Source: Faecalibacterium langellae (GTDB lineage: Bacteria > Bacillota > Clostridia > Oscillospirales > Ruminococcaceae). From it: DNA of 64,000 nt. The stretch spans positions 62,001 through 126,000 of the forward strand of contig NZ_NMTR01000001.1 in the NCBI RefSeq assembly GCF_002549775.1, read 5' to 3'. Below, piece after piece: positions 1 through 8,347 of the stretch; positions within the stretch are counted from its first letter, which is position 1; each line of letters begins with the position of its first letter. The notes below the pieces were generated by a model. It did no database searches, was not told the origin of the DNA, and saw only the letters and a list, made by a program, of their open reading frames with translations. Both the position numbers and the translations under genes were made by a program.

Positions 1-277
1 GCGCTTCCATCAGGCCCGCCAGTACGGCGTTCTGGTGGCCGCGGTTGCGGCTCTGCGAGATGCCGATGAAGTGCTCATCCTGCGCGGCAAAGCCCTGAAT
101 GAGCTCCCAGGTCTTGTCGCGGGAGCCGTCGTTTACGAACAGCACCCGGCTTTTCTCGCTCACAAGGCCCTGTGCGGCCAGGCTGTTGATCTTTTCCAGA
201 AACATGGGTGCCGTGATGGGCAGCACCTGCTCCTCGTTGTAGCAGGGGATCACGATCCAGAGGATAGGTTTTGACAT
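1..277 (-). CDS. Glycosyltransferase family 2 (partial, N-terminus only)
   Basis: The minus strand reads MSKPILWIVIPCYNEEQVLP from an ATG at 277 and runs off the left edge, so only the first 92 codons are visible. The 'VIPCYNEE' start and the later 'VLFVNDGSRDKTW' segment (nucleotide-sugar and metal-binding Asp residues) are the usual N-terminal signature of GT-A fold family 2 enzymes of the DPM1/GtrB type, which transfer a sugar from a nucleotide donor to a polyprenyl phosphate at the membrane. An AGGAG ribosome site lies about 8 bases upstream. The C-terminal membrane helices that would confirm a GtrB-like enzyme lie outside the window. Confidence 0.85.
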   Translation of the reverse strand, partial: MSKPILWIVIPCYNEEQVLPITAPMFLEKINSLAAQGLVSEKSRVLFVNDGSRDKTWELIQGFAAQDEHFIGISQSRNRGHQNAVLAGLMEA

Positions 278-336
278 GATAAAAAAGCTCCTTATAATAA
301 ACAGCAAAAAGGATGCCGTTGAAGTTATGGCCCTTC

Positions 337-382
337 CCGTGAAAAAGAGTTTTAGAAAAATCCGCAGATTTTTCTAAAACTC
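337..382 (-). terminator. Rho-independent terminator
   Basis: A perfect 16-bp inverted repeat (arms 347-362 and 367-382, loop CGCA) is followed on the minus strand by a TTTTT run. It would end the Crp/Fnr regulator transcript before the glycosyltransferase gene. Confidence 0.8.
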
Positions 383-451
383 AAATATAAAAATAAAATT
401 TCCGATGAGAATGGCCAAAGCGCACGCGGCGGCCATTTTAAATGGTCCGGC

Positions 452-1132
452 TCACTGCACCATTTGCTTCAAAGTCTCCGGTTCCAGAAGCTTGAAGCTG
501 CTCTTGTAAGTGTCCAGCAGGCCGTCCCGCTGCATCTGGCTCAGCTCACGGCTGAGGGCGCTGCGGTCGCAGTTCAGGTAATCCGCCAGCTGGATGCGGG
601 AGAACGGGATGCTGAAGGTCAGGCTGCCCGCCCGCTCGGCTTCGCTGAGCAGGTAAGCGCACACCTTGGCCCGCAGGCTTTTCAGCACCAGCAGGTCGAT
701 GCGGCGGGAAAGCGAAAAATACTTGTCGCTGATGGTGCGCACCAGGTTCTGCAGTGCGCGCTGGTGCGCCGGGCTGCCGTCCGAAAGCAGCAGCCGCTCG
801 TAGGGGATGAGCAGCACTTCGCAGGGTGCGGCGGCCAGCACCGTCACCGGGCTGGCAAGGCTGGACCCGCCCAGCACGTCGCCGAACACGCCGCCCGGCT
901 CCATGTGGGTGATGGGGATGCGCGCCCCGCCCGGGGCCGGGCGGTAGGCTTCCAGCATGCCGGTGAGCACCACGCCCACCCGGCGGTTGGGTTCCCCGGC
1001 CAGCACGAGGGCCTCGCCCTTGCCGTAACTGCGCACCACAGCACCCAGCTGGGCCAGCAGCACCTGCAGCTGGTCGGTGGGGATGCCGGTGAACAAAGAG
1101 GTGGATTGTAACAGCGGAAGATAGTTTTTCAT
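452..1132 (-). CDS. Crp/Fnr family transcriptional regulator
   Basis: A 226-aa protein with a cyclic-nucleotide-binding-like beta barrel (about residues 10-120; 'GEPNRRVGVVLTGMLEAYR', 'GGVFGDVL') and a C-terminal winged helix-turn-helix (about 150-215; 'FSRIQLADYLNCDRSALSRELSQM'). Family members bind a small effector or sense redox state through the barrel. I see no N-terminal cysteine cluster as in FNR, so an iron-sulfur sensor is unlikely. The start at MKNYLP is chosen because the sensor domain begins there; a further in-frame ATG exists at 1177. A promoter and two inverted repeats lie upstream. The effector is unknown; no nitrogen oxide or heme genes sit next to it. Confidence 0.85.
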   Translation of the reverse strand: MKNYLPLLQSTSLFTGIPTDQLQVLLAQLGAVVRSYGKGEALVLAGEPNRRVGVVLTGMLEAYRPAPGGARIPITHMEPGGVFGDVLGGSSLASPVTVLAAAPCEVLLIPYERLLLSDGSPAHQRALQNLVRTISDKYFSLSRRIDLLVLKSLRAKVCAYLLSEAERAGSLTFSIPFSRIQLADYLNCDRSALSRELSQMQRDGLLDTYKSSFKLLEPETLKQMVQ

Positions 1133-1181
1133 CACAAATCCGTGGGAAAGAGACAGGCTCCCACAGCCCTCCTGCAATTCT

Positions 1182-1259
1182 GTTGCACACGCAACGGTAT
1201 TTTTACCCCTATTATAGTAAACTTAGACGCGCAAAGCAAATGATTTTGCAAATTTGCTT
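1182..1259 (-). promoter_or_regulatory. Promoter and possible operators of the Crp-type regulator
   Basis: On the minus strand TTGCTT (1239-1234), a 17-base spacer and TATAAT (1216-1211) form a good sigma-A promoter. An inverted repeat GTTGC-N4-GCAAC (1182-1195) lies just past the predicted transcription start, and AAGCAAAT-N10-ATTTGCTT (1234-1259) overlaps the -35 box. Dyads in these places suggest autoregulation; this is an inference. Confidence 0.6.
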
Positions 1260-1356
1260 TGTAAAATTTTGAAAAAGACCGACCCATTCCGCAAACGATG
1301 CGGCCCCGGCGGGGGAAAGGGCGCGGTCTTGCGCGGAAAGAGGAAGGTATCCACAC

Positions 1357-2406
1357 ATGAAAAAGATCGTATCCCTGCTGCTGGCGCTGACCATGGCACT
1401 GAGCCTGGCTGCCTGCGGCGGTGCAGCATCCGAAGCTGCTTCCAGCGAGGCTGTCTCCGAGGCAGCATCCGAAGCTGCTTCCAGTGAAGAAGCAAAAGAA
1501 CTGTCCACCACTGATGCCCTGCGCATTGCCGGGCTGAAGGGCCCCACCACCATGGGCCTTGTCAACCTGCTGAGTATGGAAGAAGACGGCACCGCCGCCA
1601 TGGACTATGACCTGCAGCTCTACGGCGCGGCCGACGAGATCGTGCCTCTGCTGATGAAGGGCGAGCTGGACATGGCTGCCATCCCGGCAAACCTGGCCGC
1701 GACCCTCTACCAGAAGACGAACGGCGGCATTCAGGCCGTGGCCGTCAACACGCTGGGCGTGCTGTATGTGGTGGAAAAAGGCGGCGACACCGTCCAGTCC
1801 ATGGCTGACCTGAAGGGCCGCACCATCCTGTCCACCGGCAAGGGCACCACGCCGGAGTACGTCCTACGCTATCTGCTGAATGCCAACGGCATCGACCCGG
1901 ACAAGGACGTGACCATTGAATACTACAGCGAGGCCACCGAGGTCACCGCCCAGATGGCCAACACCGACAACGCCATTGCCGTGCTGCCCCAGCCCTATGT
2001 GACCGCGGCCGGTCTGCAGGACGACACCCTGCGCGTGGCCCTGAACCTGACCGAGGAGTGGGACAAGGTGGCTGACACCCAGCTTATCACCGGTGTGACC
2101 GTGGTGCGTAAGGAGTACGCCGAGGCCCACCCCGACGTGGTGGCCGCTTTCCTCGCTGACTACGCCAAGAGCGTGGACGCCGCCAACACCGATCTGGACG
2201 GCACTGCCGCGCTGTGCGAGGAGCAGGGCGTTGTGGCCAAGGCTGCCATCGCCAAGAAGGCCCTGCCCAACTGCAACATCGTCTGCCTGACCGGCGACGA
2301 GCTGAAGGCCAACGCCTCCGCCTACCTGCAGGTGCTGTATGACGCCGACCCCGCAGCTGTGGGCGGCGCACTGCCCGGCGACGACTTCTACTGGACTGCC
2401 GAGTAA
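1357..2406 (+). CDS. NMT1/SsuA-like ABC substrate-binding lipoprotein
   Basis: A 349-aa protein with a lipoprotein signal peptide ending in the lipobox LAAC (Cys about residue 21), then a Ser/Glu/Ala-rich tether with near-repeats of SEAAS, then a periplasmic-binding-protein fold (about 45-349) with features of the SsuA/THI5/NMT1 group ('LRIAGLKGPTTMGLVNLL', 'YGAADEIVPLLMKGELDMAAIPANLAATLYQK', 'DLKGRTILSTGKGTTPEYVLRYLL'). Such proteins capture sulfonates, thiamine precursors, nitrate or similar ligands for an ABC importer. No permease or ATPase gene is adjacent and a terminator follows directly, so the transporter partners must be elsewhere. A GAGGAAGG ribosome site precedes the ATG. The ligand cannot be told from sequence. 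Confidence 0.85.
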   Translation: MKKIVSLLLALTMALSLAACGGAASEAASSEAVSEAASEAASSEEAKELSTTDALRIAGLKGPTTMGLVNLLSMEEDGTAAMDYDLQLYGAADEIVPLLMKGELDMAAIPANLAATLYQKTNGGIQAVAVNTLGVLYVVEKGGDTVQSMADLKGRTILSTGKGTTPEYVLRYLLNANGIDPDKDVTIEYYSEATEVTAQMANTDNAIAVLPQPYVTAAGLQDDTLRVALNLTEEWDKVADTQLITGVTVVRKEYAEAHPDVVAAFLADYAKSVDAANTDLDGTAALCEEQGVVAKAAIAKKALPNCNIVCLTGDELKANASAYLQVLYDADPAAVGGALPGDDFYWTAE

Positions 2407-2428
2407 CCCCTGAATAAACCATCTCTCC

Positions 2429-2466
2429 GGCCGCTGTGCGATTGGTACGCATGGCGGCCTTTTTGC
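2429..2466 (+). terminator. Rho-independent terminator
   Basis: GGCCGC (2429-2434) pairs with GCGGCC (2454-2459), followed by TTTTT; it lies 22 bases after the binding-protein stop codon. Confidence 0.75.
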
Positions 2467-2488
2467 GTGTGGCAATAGGGCAGGCCAT

Positions 2489-2693
2489 CAGATAGCTTTC
2501 TCCGCGAACAGCGACGGGTTGCGGCACCCAGCATCCGCTTCGCTATCGCTTGCGTCTTGCTGGCCGCGGCCCCAACAGCAACTCCCTGTTTCCGCCACCG
2601 GCGGCGGTCGTTGCCGTTGCAGAACTCCAGTCCCGCCCCAACGCTTGCGCGCCGGGGCCCCACCCCCAGGTCATTCGCTGGAGAAACTATCTG
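2489..2693. repeat. 205-bp intergenic element with terminal inverted repeats
   Basis: The ends (2489-2508 and 2674-2693) are 20-base inverted repeats that agree at all but about two positions (each end has one extra base relative to the other). The interior is GC-rich and has no convincing gene. The minus-strand translation across it resembles a short 'hypothetical protein' that I recall occurring many times in Faecalibacterium-type genomes, which suggests a dispersed repeat. It accounts for the gene-free stretch between 2407 and 2804. Confidence 0.5.
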
Positions 2694-2732
2694 CCGTCCT
2701 GCCCGGGAAACTGCTGCCGCCCCTTCCACCCC

Positions 2733-2761
2733 TTGCCTTTCCGTTCAAAAAAGACTACAAT
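2733..2761 (+). promoter_or_regulatory. Promoter of the C69 dipeptidase
   Basis: TTGCCT (2733-2738), 17-base spacer, TACAAT (2756-2761), 44 bases before the start codon. Confidence 0.55.
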
Positions 2762-2804
2762 ACCCATAGTAAATCAAAACAAACCGAAACGGAGGACATA
2801 GATT

Positions 2805-4253
2805 ATGGCTTGTACGACAATTCTGGTCGGCAAAAATGCTTCTTACGATGGCTCCACCATGATCGCCCGCAACGACGATTCCGGCGCGGGCCACTTCACC
2901 GCCAAAAAATTCACCGTGGTGCACCCTGCGGAGATGCCTAAAACCTACCGCAGTGTGCTTTCTCATGTGGAGGTGCCTCTGCCCGAAGGTGCGCTGCGCT
3001 TCACCGCCATGCCCAATGCGGTGGAGGGCAAGGGCATCTGGGCGGCCGGCGGCGTCAACGCGGCCAATGTGGGCATGACCGCCACCGAGACCATCACCTC
3101 CAACCCCCGCGTGCTGGGCGCGGACCCGCTGGTGCCCGGCGGCATCGGTGAGGAAGATATCGTCTACCTGACCCTGCCCTACATCCACACAGCCCGCGAG
3201 GGCGTGCGGCGGCTGGGCAAGCTGCTGGAAACGTATGGTACCTACGAGATGAACGGCATCGCCTTCCAGGACGTGGACGAGATCTGGTGGCTGGAGACCA
3301 TCGGCGGCCACCACTGGATCGCCCGCCGTGTGCCGGACGACAGCTATGTGGTCATGCCGAACCAGCTGGGCATCGACAGCTTTGATCTGGAAGATGCCCT
3401 TGGTGCCCAGAAGGAGCACATGTGCTCGGCTGATCTGGCGGAGTTCGTGGAAAAGTATCACCTGAATCTCTCCATGGACGGCAGCCTGAACCCGCGGGAC
3501 GCCTTCGGCAGCCATGACGACGCCGACCATGTCTATAACACGCCCCGCGCCTGGTGGATGCTGCGCCACCTGAACCCCACTACCTGGGTGTGGGACGGCC
3601 CGGACGCCGACTACGGCCCCCGCTCCGACGACCTGCCCTGGTGCATGGTGCCGGAAAAGAAGATCACTCCGGAAGAAGTCAAGTATGTGCTGTCCGGCCA
3701 TTATCAGGGCACGCCCTATGACCCCTACCTGACCTACGGCGACAAGGGCATGAAGGGCGCTTACCGCTCCATCGGCATCAACCGCAACGATTTCATGGCT
3801 CTGCTGCAGATGCGCCCGGATGTGTCGGAAGCTTCCCGTGCCATTGAGTGGATCGCCTATGCGTCCAACGCCTTCAACACCATGGTGCCTTTCTACGCCA
3901 ACGTGGAGCGCACCCCGGAGTACCTTGCAAACACCACCGGCACCGTCTCCACCGACAACTTCTACTGGGTCAGCCGCATGATCGCCGCCATGACCGATGC
4001 TTCCTATAATAAGTCGCTCATCCACATCGAGCGCTACGCCGAGGCTGTGGTCTCTGCCGCCCGGGCGCTGGTGAACGAATACGACGCAAAGCTTACCGCT
4101 GAGCCGGATGCCGCCAAGGGGGCCGCCCTGCGCGAGGAAGCCAACGACGCCATTGCCGCCATGCTGAAGGAGAAAGCTGCCGATACGCTGGATAAAGTTC
4201 TGTTTGAGCTGAGCTGCCAGATGAAGAACGCCTACTCCCGTTCGGATGCATAA
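2805..4253 (+). CDS. C69 family dipeptidase (PepD type)
   Basis: A 482-aa member of the Ntn-hydrolase C69 family. The protein begins MACTTILVGKNASYDGSTMI; Cys3 is the expected catalytic nucleophile exposed after N-terminal processing, as in lactobacillar PepD. The length matches the family (about 470-490 aa) and further conserved stretches such as 'ARNDDSGAGHF', 'NAANVGMTATETITSN' and 'FYWVSRMIAAMTD' are present. It hydrolyses a broad range of dipeptides, probably in the cytoplasm since no signal peptide is seen. A GGAGG ribosome site precedes the start and a strong terminator follows, so it is a single-gene unit. Confidence 0.92.
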   Translation: MACTTILVGKNASYDGSTMIARNDDSGAGHFTAKKFTVVHPAEMPKTYRSVLSHVEVPLPEGALRFTAMPNAVEGKGIWAAGGVNAANVGMTATETITSNPRVLGADPLVPGGIGEEDIVYLTLPYIHTAREGVRRLGKLLETYGTYEMNGIAFQDVDEIWWLETIGGHHWIARRVPDDSYVVMPNQLGIDSFDLEDALGAQKEHMCSADLAEFVEKYHLNLSMDGSLNPRDAFGSHDDADHVYNTPRAWWMLRHLNPTTWVWDGPDADYGPRSDDLPWCMVPEKKITPEEVKYVLSGHYQGTPYDPYLTYGDKGMKGAYRSIGINRNDFMALLQMRPDVSEASRAIEWIAYASNAFNTMVPFYANVERTPEYLANTTGTVSTDNFYWVSRMIAAMTDASYNKSLIHIERYAEAVVSAARALVNEYDAKLTAEPDAAKGAALREEANDAIAAMLKEKAADTLDKVLFELSCQMKNAYSRSDA

Positions 4254-4274
4254 ACGATCAAAAACCGTCAAATG

Positions 4275-4308
4275 AAAACCCGTTCAGAGCTTGTTCTGAA
4301 CGGGTTTT
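4275..4308. terminator. Rho-independent terminator (bidirectional form)
   Basis: A 14-bp perfect stem (4275-4288 with 4295-4308), loop GCTTGT, with A-rich and T-rich outer ends. Confidence 0.85.
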
Positions 4309-4344
4309 CTGCTTGTATCCCACTCTCTGTGCGTGCTGCACAAA

Positions 4345-4423
4345 TTTTGACGCATTTTTTTGTGAGTGAACGCGAACGAAAATGACCGAAACTGATTGAT
4401 TTTGACGCAAAACTTGCTATAAT
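4345..4423 (+). promoter_or_regulatory. fru operon promoter with direct-repeat operators
   Basis: TTGATT (4396-4401), 16-base spacer, TATAAT (4418-4423). The decamer TTTTGACGCA occurs at 4345-4354 and again at 4400-4409, exactly 55 bases apart (about five helical turns), the second copy inside the promoter. Direct repeats of this kind are typical DeoR-family operators, so the encoded regulator probably represses its own operon until fructose 1-phosphate accumulates. Confidence 0.6.
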
Positions 4424-4499
4424 AAAGATGCAAACAATCAAAACACGCCAGACTTGTGCAAAACCGGTCAGGGCGTGGAGGCGAAAAGGAGAGATGCAG

Positions 4500-5255
4500 A
4501 TGCTGGCAGAAGAACGCTTCAGTCTGATCCTGAAGCAGCTGGAACGGCAGCGCACCGTCACCGTGCAGGAGCTGTGCGAGGCGCTGAACACCAGCGAGTC
4601 CACCATCCGGCGCGATCTGACCGAGCTGGACCGGCTGGGCAAGCTGAACAAGGTGCACGGCGGTGCCACCCTGCCGGACAGCCGTTTTCTGGCCGATGAG
4701 CCCACCATGGCGGCCAAGGAGACGCTGGCCGTGGCCCAGAAGCGCAGCATCGCGCAGACGGCGGCCGGGCTGATCCAGGCAGACGACTTCGTCTTCATCG
4801 ACGCCGGGTCCACCACGCTGGAGCTGGTGCATGCGCTGGAGGGCGACGCTCTCAAGGCTGGTTATGTGACCAACGGCGTGGCCCACGCCCGGGCGCTGGC
4901 CCGGAAGGGCTGCCGGGTGTACCTGCCCGGCGGGCTGCTGCGGCCCCAGACCGAAGCCATCGTGGGCGCGCCCGCCCTGGCCAGCCTGCAGCAGTACCGG
5001 TTCACCAAGGCGTTCATGGGGGCCAACGGTGTGGCGCTGGAAGCGGGCTTTACCACTCCGGACCCCGAGGAGGCGGCCGTAAAAGCGGCGGCGGTGCACC
5101 GGGCGCGGGAAGCCTGGTTTCTGGTGGATGACGCCAAATTCGCCCGCGTCTACCCGGCGGTCATCGCGGACCTGCAAAGCGGGGCCATCCTGACAAACCG
5201 CTGCCCGAACCCCAAGTACAAACAGTACACTTTAGTAAAGGAGACAGAGCTATGA
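4500..5255 (+). CDS. fruR: DeoR/GlpR family regulator of the fructose operon
   Basis: A 251-aa protein with an N-terminal DeoR winged helix ('ERFSLILKQLERQRTVTVQEL', 'NTSESTIRRDLTELDRLGKL') followed by the phosphosugar-sensing DeoR C-terminal domain ('DDFVFIDAGSTTLELVHAL', 'PGGLLRPQTEAIVG'). I use the second ATG (4500) because AAGGAG lies 8 bases ahead of it, while the ATG at 4494 is too close. It overlaps the next gene by ATGA, and its position ahead of fruK and fruA fits the usual fruR-fruK-fruA operon, where fructose 1-phosphate is the likely inducer. Confidence 0.9.
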   Translation: MLAEERFSLILKQLERQRTVTVQELCEALNTSESTIRRDLTELDRLGKLNKVHGGATLPDSRFLADEPTMAAKETLAVAQKRSIAQTAAGLIQADDFVFIDAGSTTLELVHALEGDALKAGYVTNGVAHARALARKGCRVYLPGGLLRPQTEAIVGAPALASLQQYRFTKAFMGANGVALEAGFTTPDPEEAAVKAAAVHRAREAWFLVDDAKFARVYPAVIADLQSGAILTNRCPNPKYKQYTLVKETEL

Positions 5256-6157
5256 TCTATACCGTAACGTTCAACCCGGCCATTGATTATGTGGTGCGGC
5301 TGGATGCCCCGCTGGAAGTGGGCGAGGTGAACCGCGCAAACGGCGAGGACTGCGTGCTGGGCGGCAAGGGCATCAACGTGTCCGGCGTGCTGGCCCAGCT
5401 GGGCTGCGAGAGCGTGGCCCTGGGCTTCGTGGCCGGTGAGACCGGTGCCTGGCTGGAGCGGGGCCTTGCCGCTCAGGGCCTGCGCACCGACTTCGTGCAC
5501 CTGGAACAGGGCATGACCCGCATCAACGTCAAGATCAAGGCCGGGCAGGAGACCGAGCTGAACGGCGCGGGCCCCGCCATCCCGGAAAGCGCCATGCAGC
5601 AGCTGGAAGCCCGGTTGGACCAGCTGGGCGAGGACGACATCCTCATTCTGGCGGGCAGCATCCCGAAAAGCCTGCCGCAGGACACCTACGAGCGGCTGCT
5701 GGCCCGGCTGCAGGGCCGCGGCGTGCGGGCCGTGGTGGACGCCACCCGCGATCTGCTGGTGAATGTGCTGCAGTACCACCCCTTCCTCATCAAGCCCAAC
5801 AACCATGAGCTGGGCGAGATCGTGGGCAAAGTGCTCACCACGGACGAGGAAATCACCGCCGCCGCCCGCACCCTGCAGCAAAAGGGGGCCCGCAACGTGC
5901 TGGTGAGCATGGCCGGCGACGGCGCTCTGCTGCTGGACGAGCACGGCGAGACCCACCGCATCGGCTGCCCGAAGGGCAAGGTGGTGAACAGCGTGGGCGC
6001 AGGCGACAGCATGGTGGCCGGTTTCGTGGCCGGGTGGCGCAAGACCCAGAGCTACGCCTATGCCCTGCGCCTGGGCACCGCCTGCGGCAGCGCCACGGCC
6101 TTCAGCCTGGGGCTTGCCACAAAGGAGAAGATCGACGAGCTGCTGGCGCAGCTTTGA
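5252..6157 (+). CDS. fruK: 1-phosphofructokinase
   Basis: A 301-aa PfkB-family sugar kinase. Signatures are the N-terminal 'IYTVTFNPAIDYVV', the substrate loop 'VLGGKGINVSGVLAQLG' and the C-terminal catalytic 'NSVGAGDSMVAGF' with the base Asp near residue 251. It phosphorylates fructose 1-phosphate to fructose 1,6-bisphosphate with ATP, so that PTS-imported fructose enters glycolysis. Translation is coupled to fruR by an ATGA overlap with GGAGA upstream, and fruA follows after 29 bases. PfkB relatives such as tagatose-6-phosphate kinase are excluded mainly by the operon context. Confidence 0.93.
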   Translation: MIYTVTFNPAIDYVVRLDAPLEVGEVNRANGEDCVLGGKGINVSGVLAQLGCESVALGFVAGETGAWLERGLAAQGLRTDFVHLEQGMTRINVKIKAGQETELNGAGPAIPESAMQQLEARLDQLGEDDILILAGSIPKSLPQDTYERLLARLQGRGVRAVVDATRDLLVNVLQYHPFLIKPNNHELGEIVGKVLTTDEEITAAARTLQQKGARNVLVSMAGDGALLLDEHGETHRIGCPKGKVVNSVGAGDSMVAGFVAGWRKTQSYAYALRLGTACGSATAFSLGLATKEKIDELLAQL

Positions 6158-6186
6158 TAGGATAAAAGGAACAAGGAGGAACGTTT

Positions 6187-8112
6187 ATGCGCATCACCGA
6201 GTTATTTACCGCACAGTCCATTGCGCTGGACGAGGCGCTGCAGACGCAGGAGCAGATCCTGAGCCGTCTGGTGGAGCTGCAGGCCACCCACGGCAACATC
6301 ACGGACAAGGATGCCTACAAAAAGGCCCTCTATGCCCGCGAAGCTGAAGGCTCCACCTATGTGGACAACGGCATCACGGTGCCCCACGCCAAGACCGATG
6401 TGGTCACCCGGCCCAGTCTGGCGGCCCTGCGGCTGGCAAAGCCGGTGCAGTACAACGCCGAGGACGACGGCACCACTGACCTGCTGTTCGCCATTGCCGC
6501 GCCGGAGAACGGCAGCCTGCATGTGGACATGCTGGCCCGCATGATGCAGATGCTGATGAACGAGGACTTTGTGGCAAAGCTGAAAGCCGCCAAGACCCCG
6601 GCAGAGTTCCTTGCCTGCATCGACGCGCAGGAGGACGCCCAGTTCGGCACCGAGAGCTTCACCCAGCAGGAGATCCCCCAGAACGGCTACCGCATTCTGG
6701 CGGTCACCGCCTGCGTGAACGGCATCGCCCACACTTACATGGCCGCCGAGGCCCTCACCAAGGCGGGCGACAAGCTGGGCCTGCCCACCAAAGTGGAGAC
6801 CAACGGCTCCGACGGCGCGAAGAACATCCTCACCAAAGAGGAAATTGCGGCCTGCGACGGCATCATCGTGGCGGCCGAGAAAAAGGTGGAGACCGCCCGC
6901 TTCGACGGCAAGCCGGTGCTGTTCACCCGCGTGGACGACGGCATCCATAAGCCGGAGGAGCTCATCAAGAAGATCGTCCACGGCGAGGTGCCCGTCTACC
7001 ACGCCGAGGGCGGTGCGCAGGCGGCCGACGATGCTTCCGGCAAGGACAGCGTGGGCCGCACCCTCTACAAGAACTTGATGAACGGCGTCTCCCACATGCT
7101 GCCCTTCGTGGTGGGCGGCGGCATCATGATCGCGCTGGCCTTCCTGCTGGACGATTACACCATTGACCCCTCCAACTTCGGCATGAACACCCCCGTCGCC
7201 GCCTTCTTCAAGACGGTGGGCGGTGCAGCCTTCGGCTACATGCTGCCCATCCTCTCCGCCTTCATCGCCATGTCCATCGCGGACCGTCCGGGTCTGGCCG
7301 TTGGTTTCGTGGGCGGTGTGCTGGCCATGAACGGCACCAACTTCGCGGGCATCGCGGCAGGCGAGACCACCGGTATTTCCGGCGGTTTCCTGGCGGCTCT
7401 GCTGGCCGGTTTTGCGGCGGGCTATATCGTCCAGTTCCTCAAGAAAATCACCGAAAAGCTCCCCGCCAGCCTGAACGGCATCCGCCCCATGCTCATCTAC
7501 CCGCTGGGCGGCATGCTGGTCATCGGCGCGGTGATGTGCGGCATCAACCCGGTCATGGGTATGATCAACACTGCCATGACCGATTGCCTGAACGCCATGG
7601 GCGGCACCTCCAAGGTGCTGCTGGGTGCCATCGTGGCCGGTATGATGAGCATTGATATGGGCGGCCCGTTCAACAAGGCAGCCTACGTCTTCGGCACGGC
7701 CGCCCTTGCTTCCGGCAACTATGAGGTGATGGCCGCCGTCATGGTGGGCGGCATGGTGCCTCCCATCGCCATCGCCCTTTCCACCACCTTCTGCCCCAAG
7801 AAGTGGACCCCCGACGAGCGCCGCAACGGCATCGTGAACTACATCATGGGCCTGTGCTTCGTCACCGAGGGTGCCATCCCCTACGCCGCCGCCGACCCGC
7901 TGCGCATCCTGCCCAGCTGTGTGGCCGGTGCGGCCGTCGCCGGTGCGCTGTCCATGACCTTCGGCTGTGCCCTGCGCGCCCCCCATGGCGGCATCTTCGT
8001 GTTCCCGGTGGTGGACCACGCGGTGCTGTACTGCGTGGCGCTGGCCGTGGGCAGCGTGCTGGGCGCGGTGATCCTGAGCCTGCTCAAGAAGAACCGCACC
8101 GACGCCGAGTAA
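6187..8112 (+). CDS. fruA: PTS fructose transporter, fused IIABC
   Basis: A 641-aa membrane protein with three fused PTS modules. IIA (about 1-150) has the phospho-accepting His near residue 66 in 'GITVPHAKTDVV'. IIB (about 160-260) has the phospho-Cys near 176 in 'AVTACVNGIAHTYMAAEAL'; the usual CPTGIAHT is CVNGIAHT here, a small variation that keeps the cysteine. IIC (about 285-640) has the membrane segments. The protein imports fructose as fructose 1-phosphate with phosphate from HPr. AAGGAGG precedes the start and a terminator follows, so it closes the fru operon. Confidence 0.94.
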   Translation: MRITELFTAQSIALDEALQTQEQILSRLVELQATHGNITDKDAYKKALYAREAEGSTYVDNGITVPHAKTDVVTRPSLAALRLAKPVQYNAEDDGTTDLLFAIAAPENGSLHVDMLARMMQMLMNEDFVAKLKAAKTPAEFLACIDAQEDAQFGTESFTQQEIPQNGYRILAVTACVNGIAHTYMAAEALTKAGDKLGLPTKVETNGSDGAKNILTKEEIAACDGIIVAAEKKVETARFDGKPVLFTRVDDGIHKPEELIKKIVHGEVPVYHAEGGAQAADDASGKDSVGRTLYKNLMNGVSHMLPFVVGGGIMIALAFLLDDYTIDPSNFGMNTPVAAFFKTVGGAAFGYMLPILSAFIAMSIADRPGLAVGFVGGVLAMNGTNFAGIAAGETTGISGGFLAALLAGFAAGYIVQFLKKITEKLPASLNGIRPMLIYPLGGMLVIGAVMCGINPVMGMINTAMTDCLNAMGGTSKVLLGAIVAGMMSIDMGGPFNKAAYVFGTAALASGNYEVMAAVMVGGMVPPIAIALSTTFCPKKWTPDERRNGIVNYIMGLCFVTEGAIPYAAADPLRILPSCVAGAAVAGALSMTFGCALRAPHGGIFVFPVVDHAVLYCVALAVGSVLGAVILSLLKKNRTDAE

Positions 8113-8156
8113 AAAACGCCATTTCCTCCCATTTGGAGATACCATAAAGCCTGCAG

Positions 8157-8186
8157 AACCGCCCCGGAGCTTTCCGGGGCGGTTTT
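8157..8186 (+). terminator. fru operon terminator
   Basis: ACCGCCCCGG (8158-8167) pairs with CCGGGGCGGT, loop AGCTTT, followed by TTTTG. Confidence 0.85.
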
Positions 8187-8253
8187 GCGTTGTTTGTGCA
8201 AATGTGTCGAAAAATGGCGGGAAACTTTGGTGGGGCGAAAAAGTCCGAAACTA

Positions 8254-8318
8254 TTGCAACCAAATAAGGGGGGGGGGGTATAATGAAGATGAGGTGCCAC
8301 GCCTTCGGGGGAGGCACC
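8254..8318 (+). promoter_or_regulatory. Promoter with 11-G spacer tract, plus leader hairpin
   Basis: TTGCAA (8254-8259) and TATAAT (8279-8284) are separated by 19 bases, the last 11 of which are all G (8268-8278). Slippage in the tract would change the spacer; loss of two G would give the optimal 17. A hairpin (GGTGCC 8293-8298 with GGCACC 8313-8318) lies in the leader. It is an obvious candidate for a phase-variable promoter of the secreted protein downstream. Confidence 0.65.
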
Positions 8319-8347
8319 CGGACAACAAAGAGAGCGAGGGATGAACA

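Noticed and set aside
2745-4271. A 508-codon minus-strand frame
   Set aside because: It is antisense to the C69 dipeptidase, which has clear family motifs, promoter and ribosome site.
6202-8145. A 647-codon open frame on the minus strand
   Set aside because: It is the complement of fruA; the His/Gly-rich translation is an artefact of the GC-rich codon pattern.
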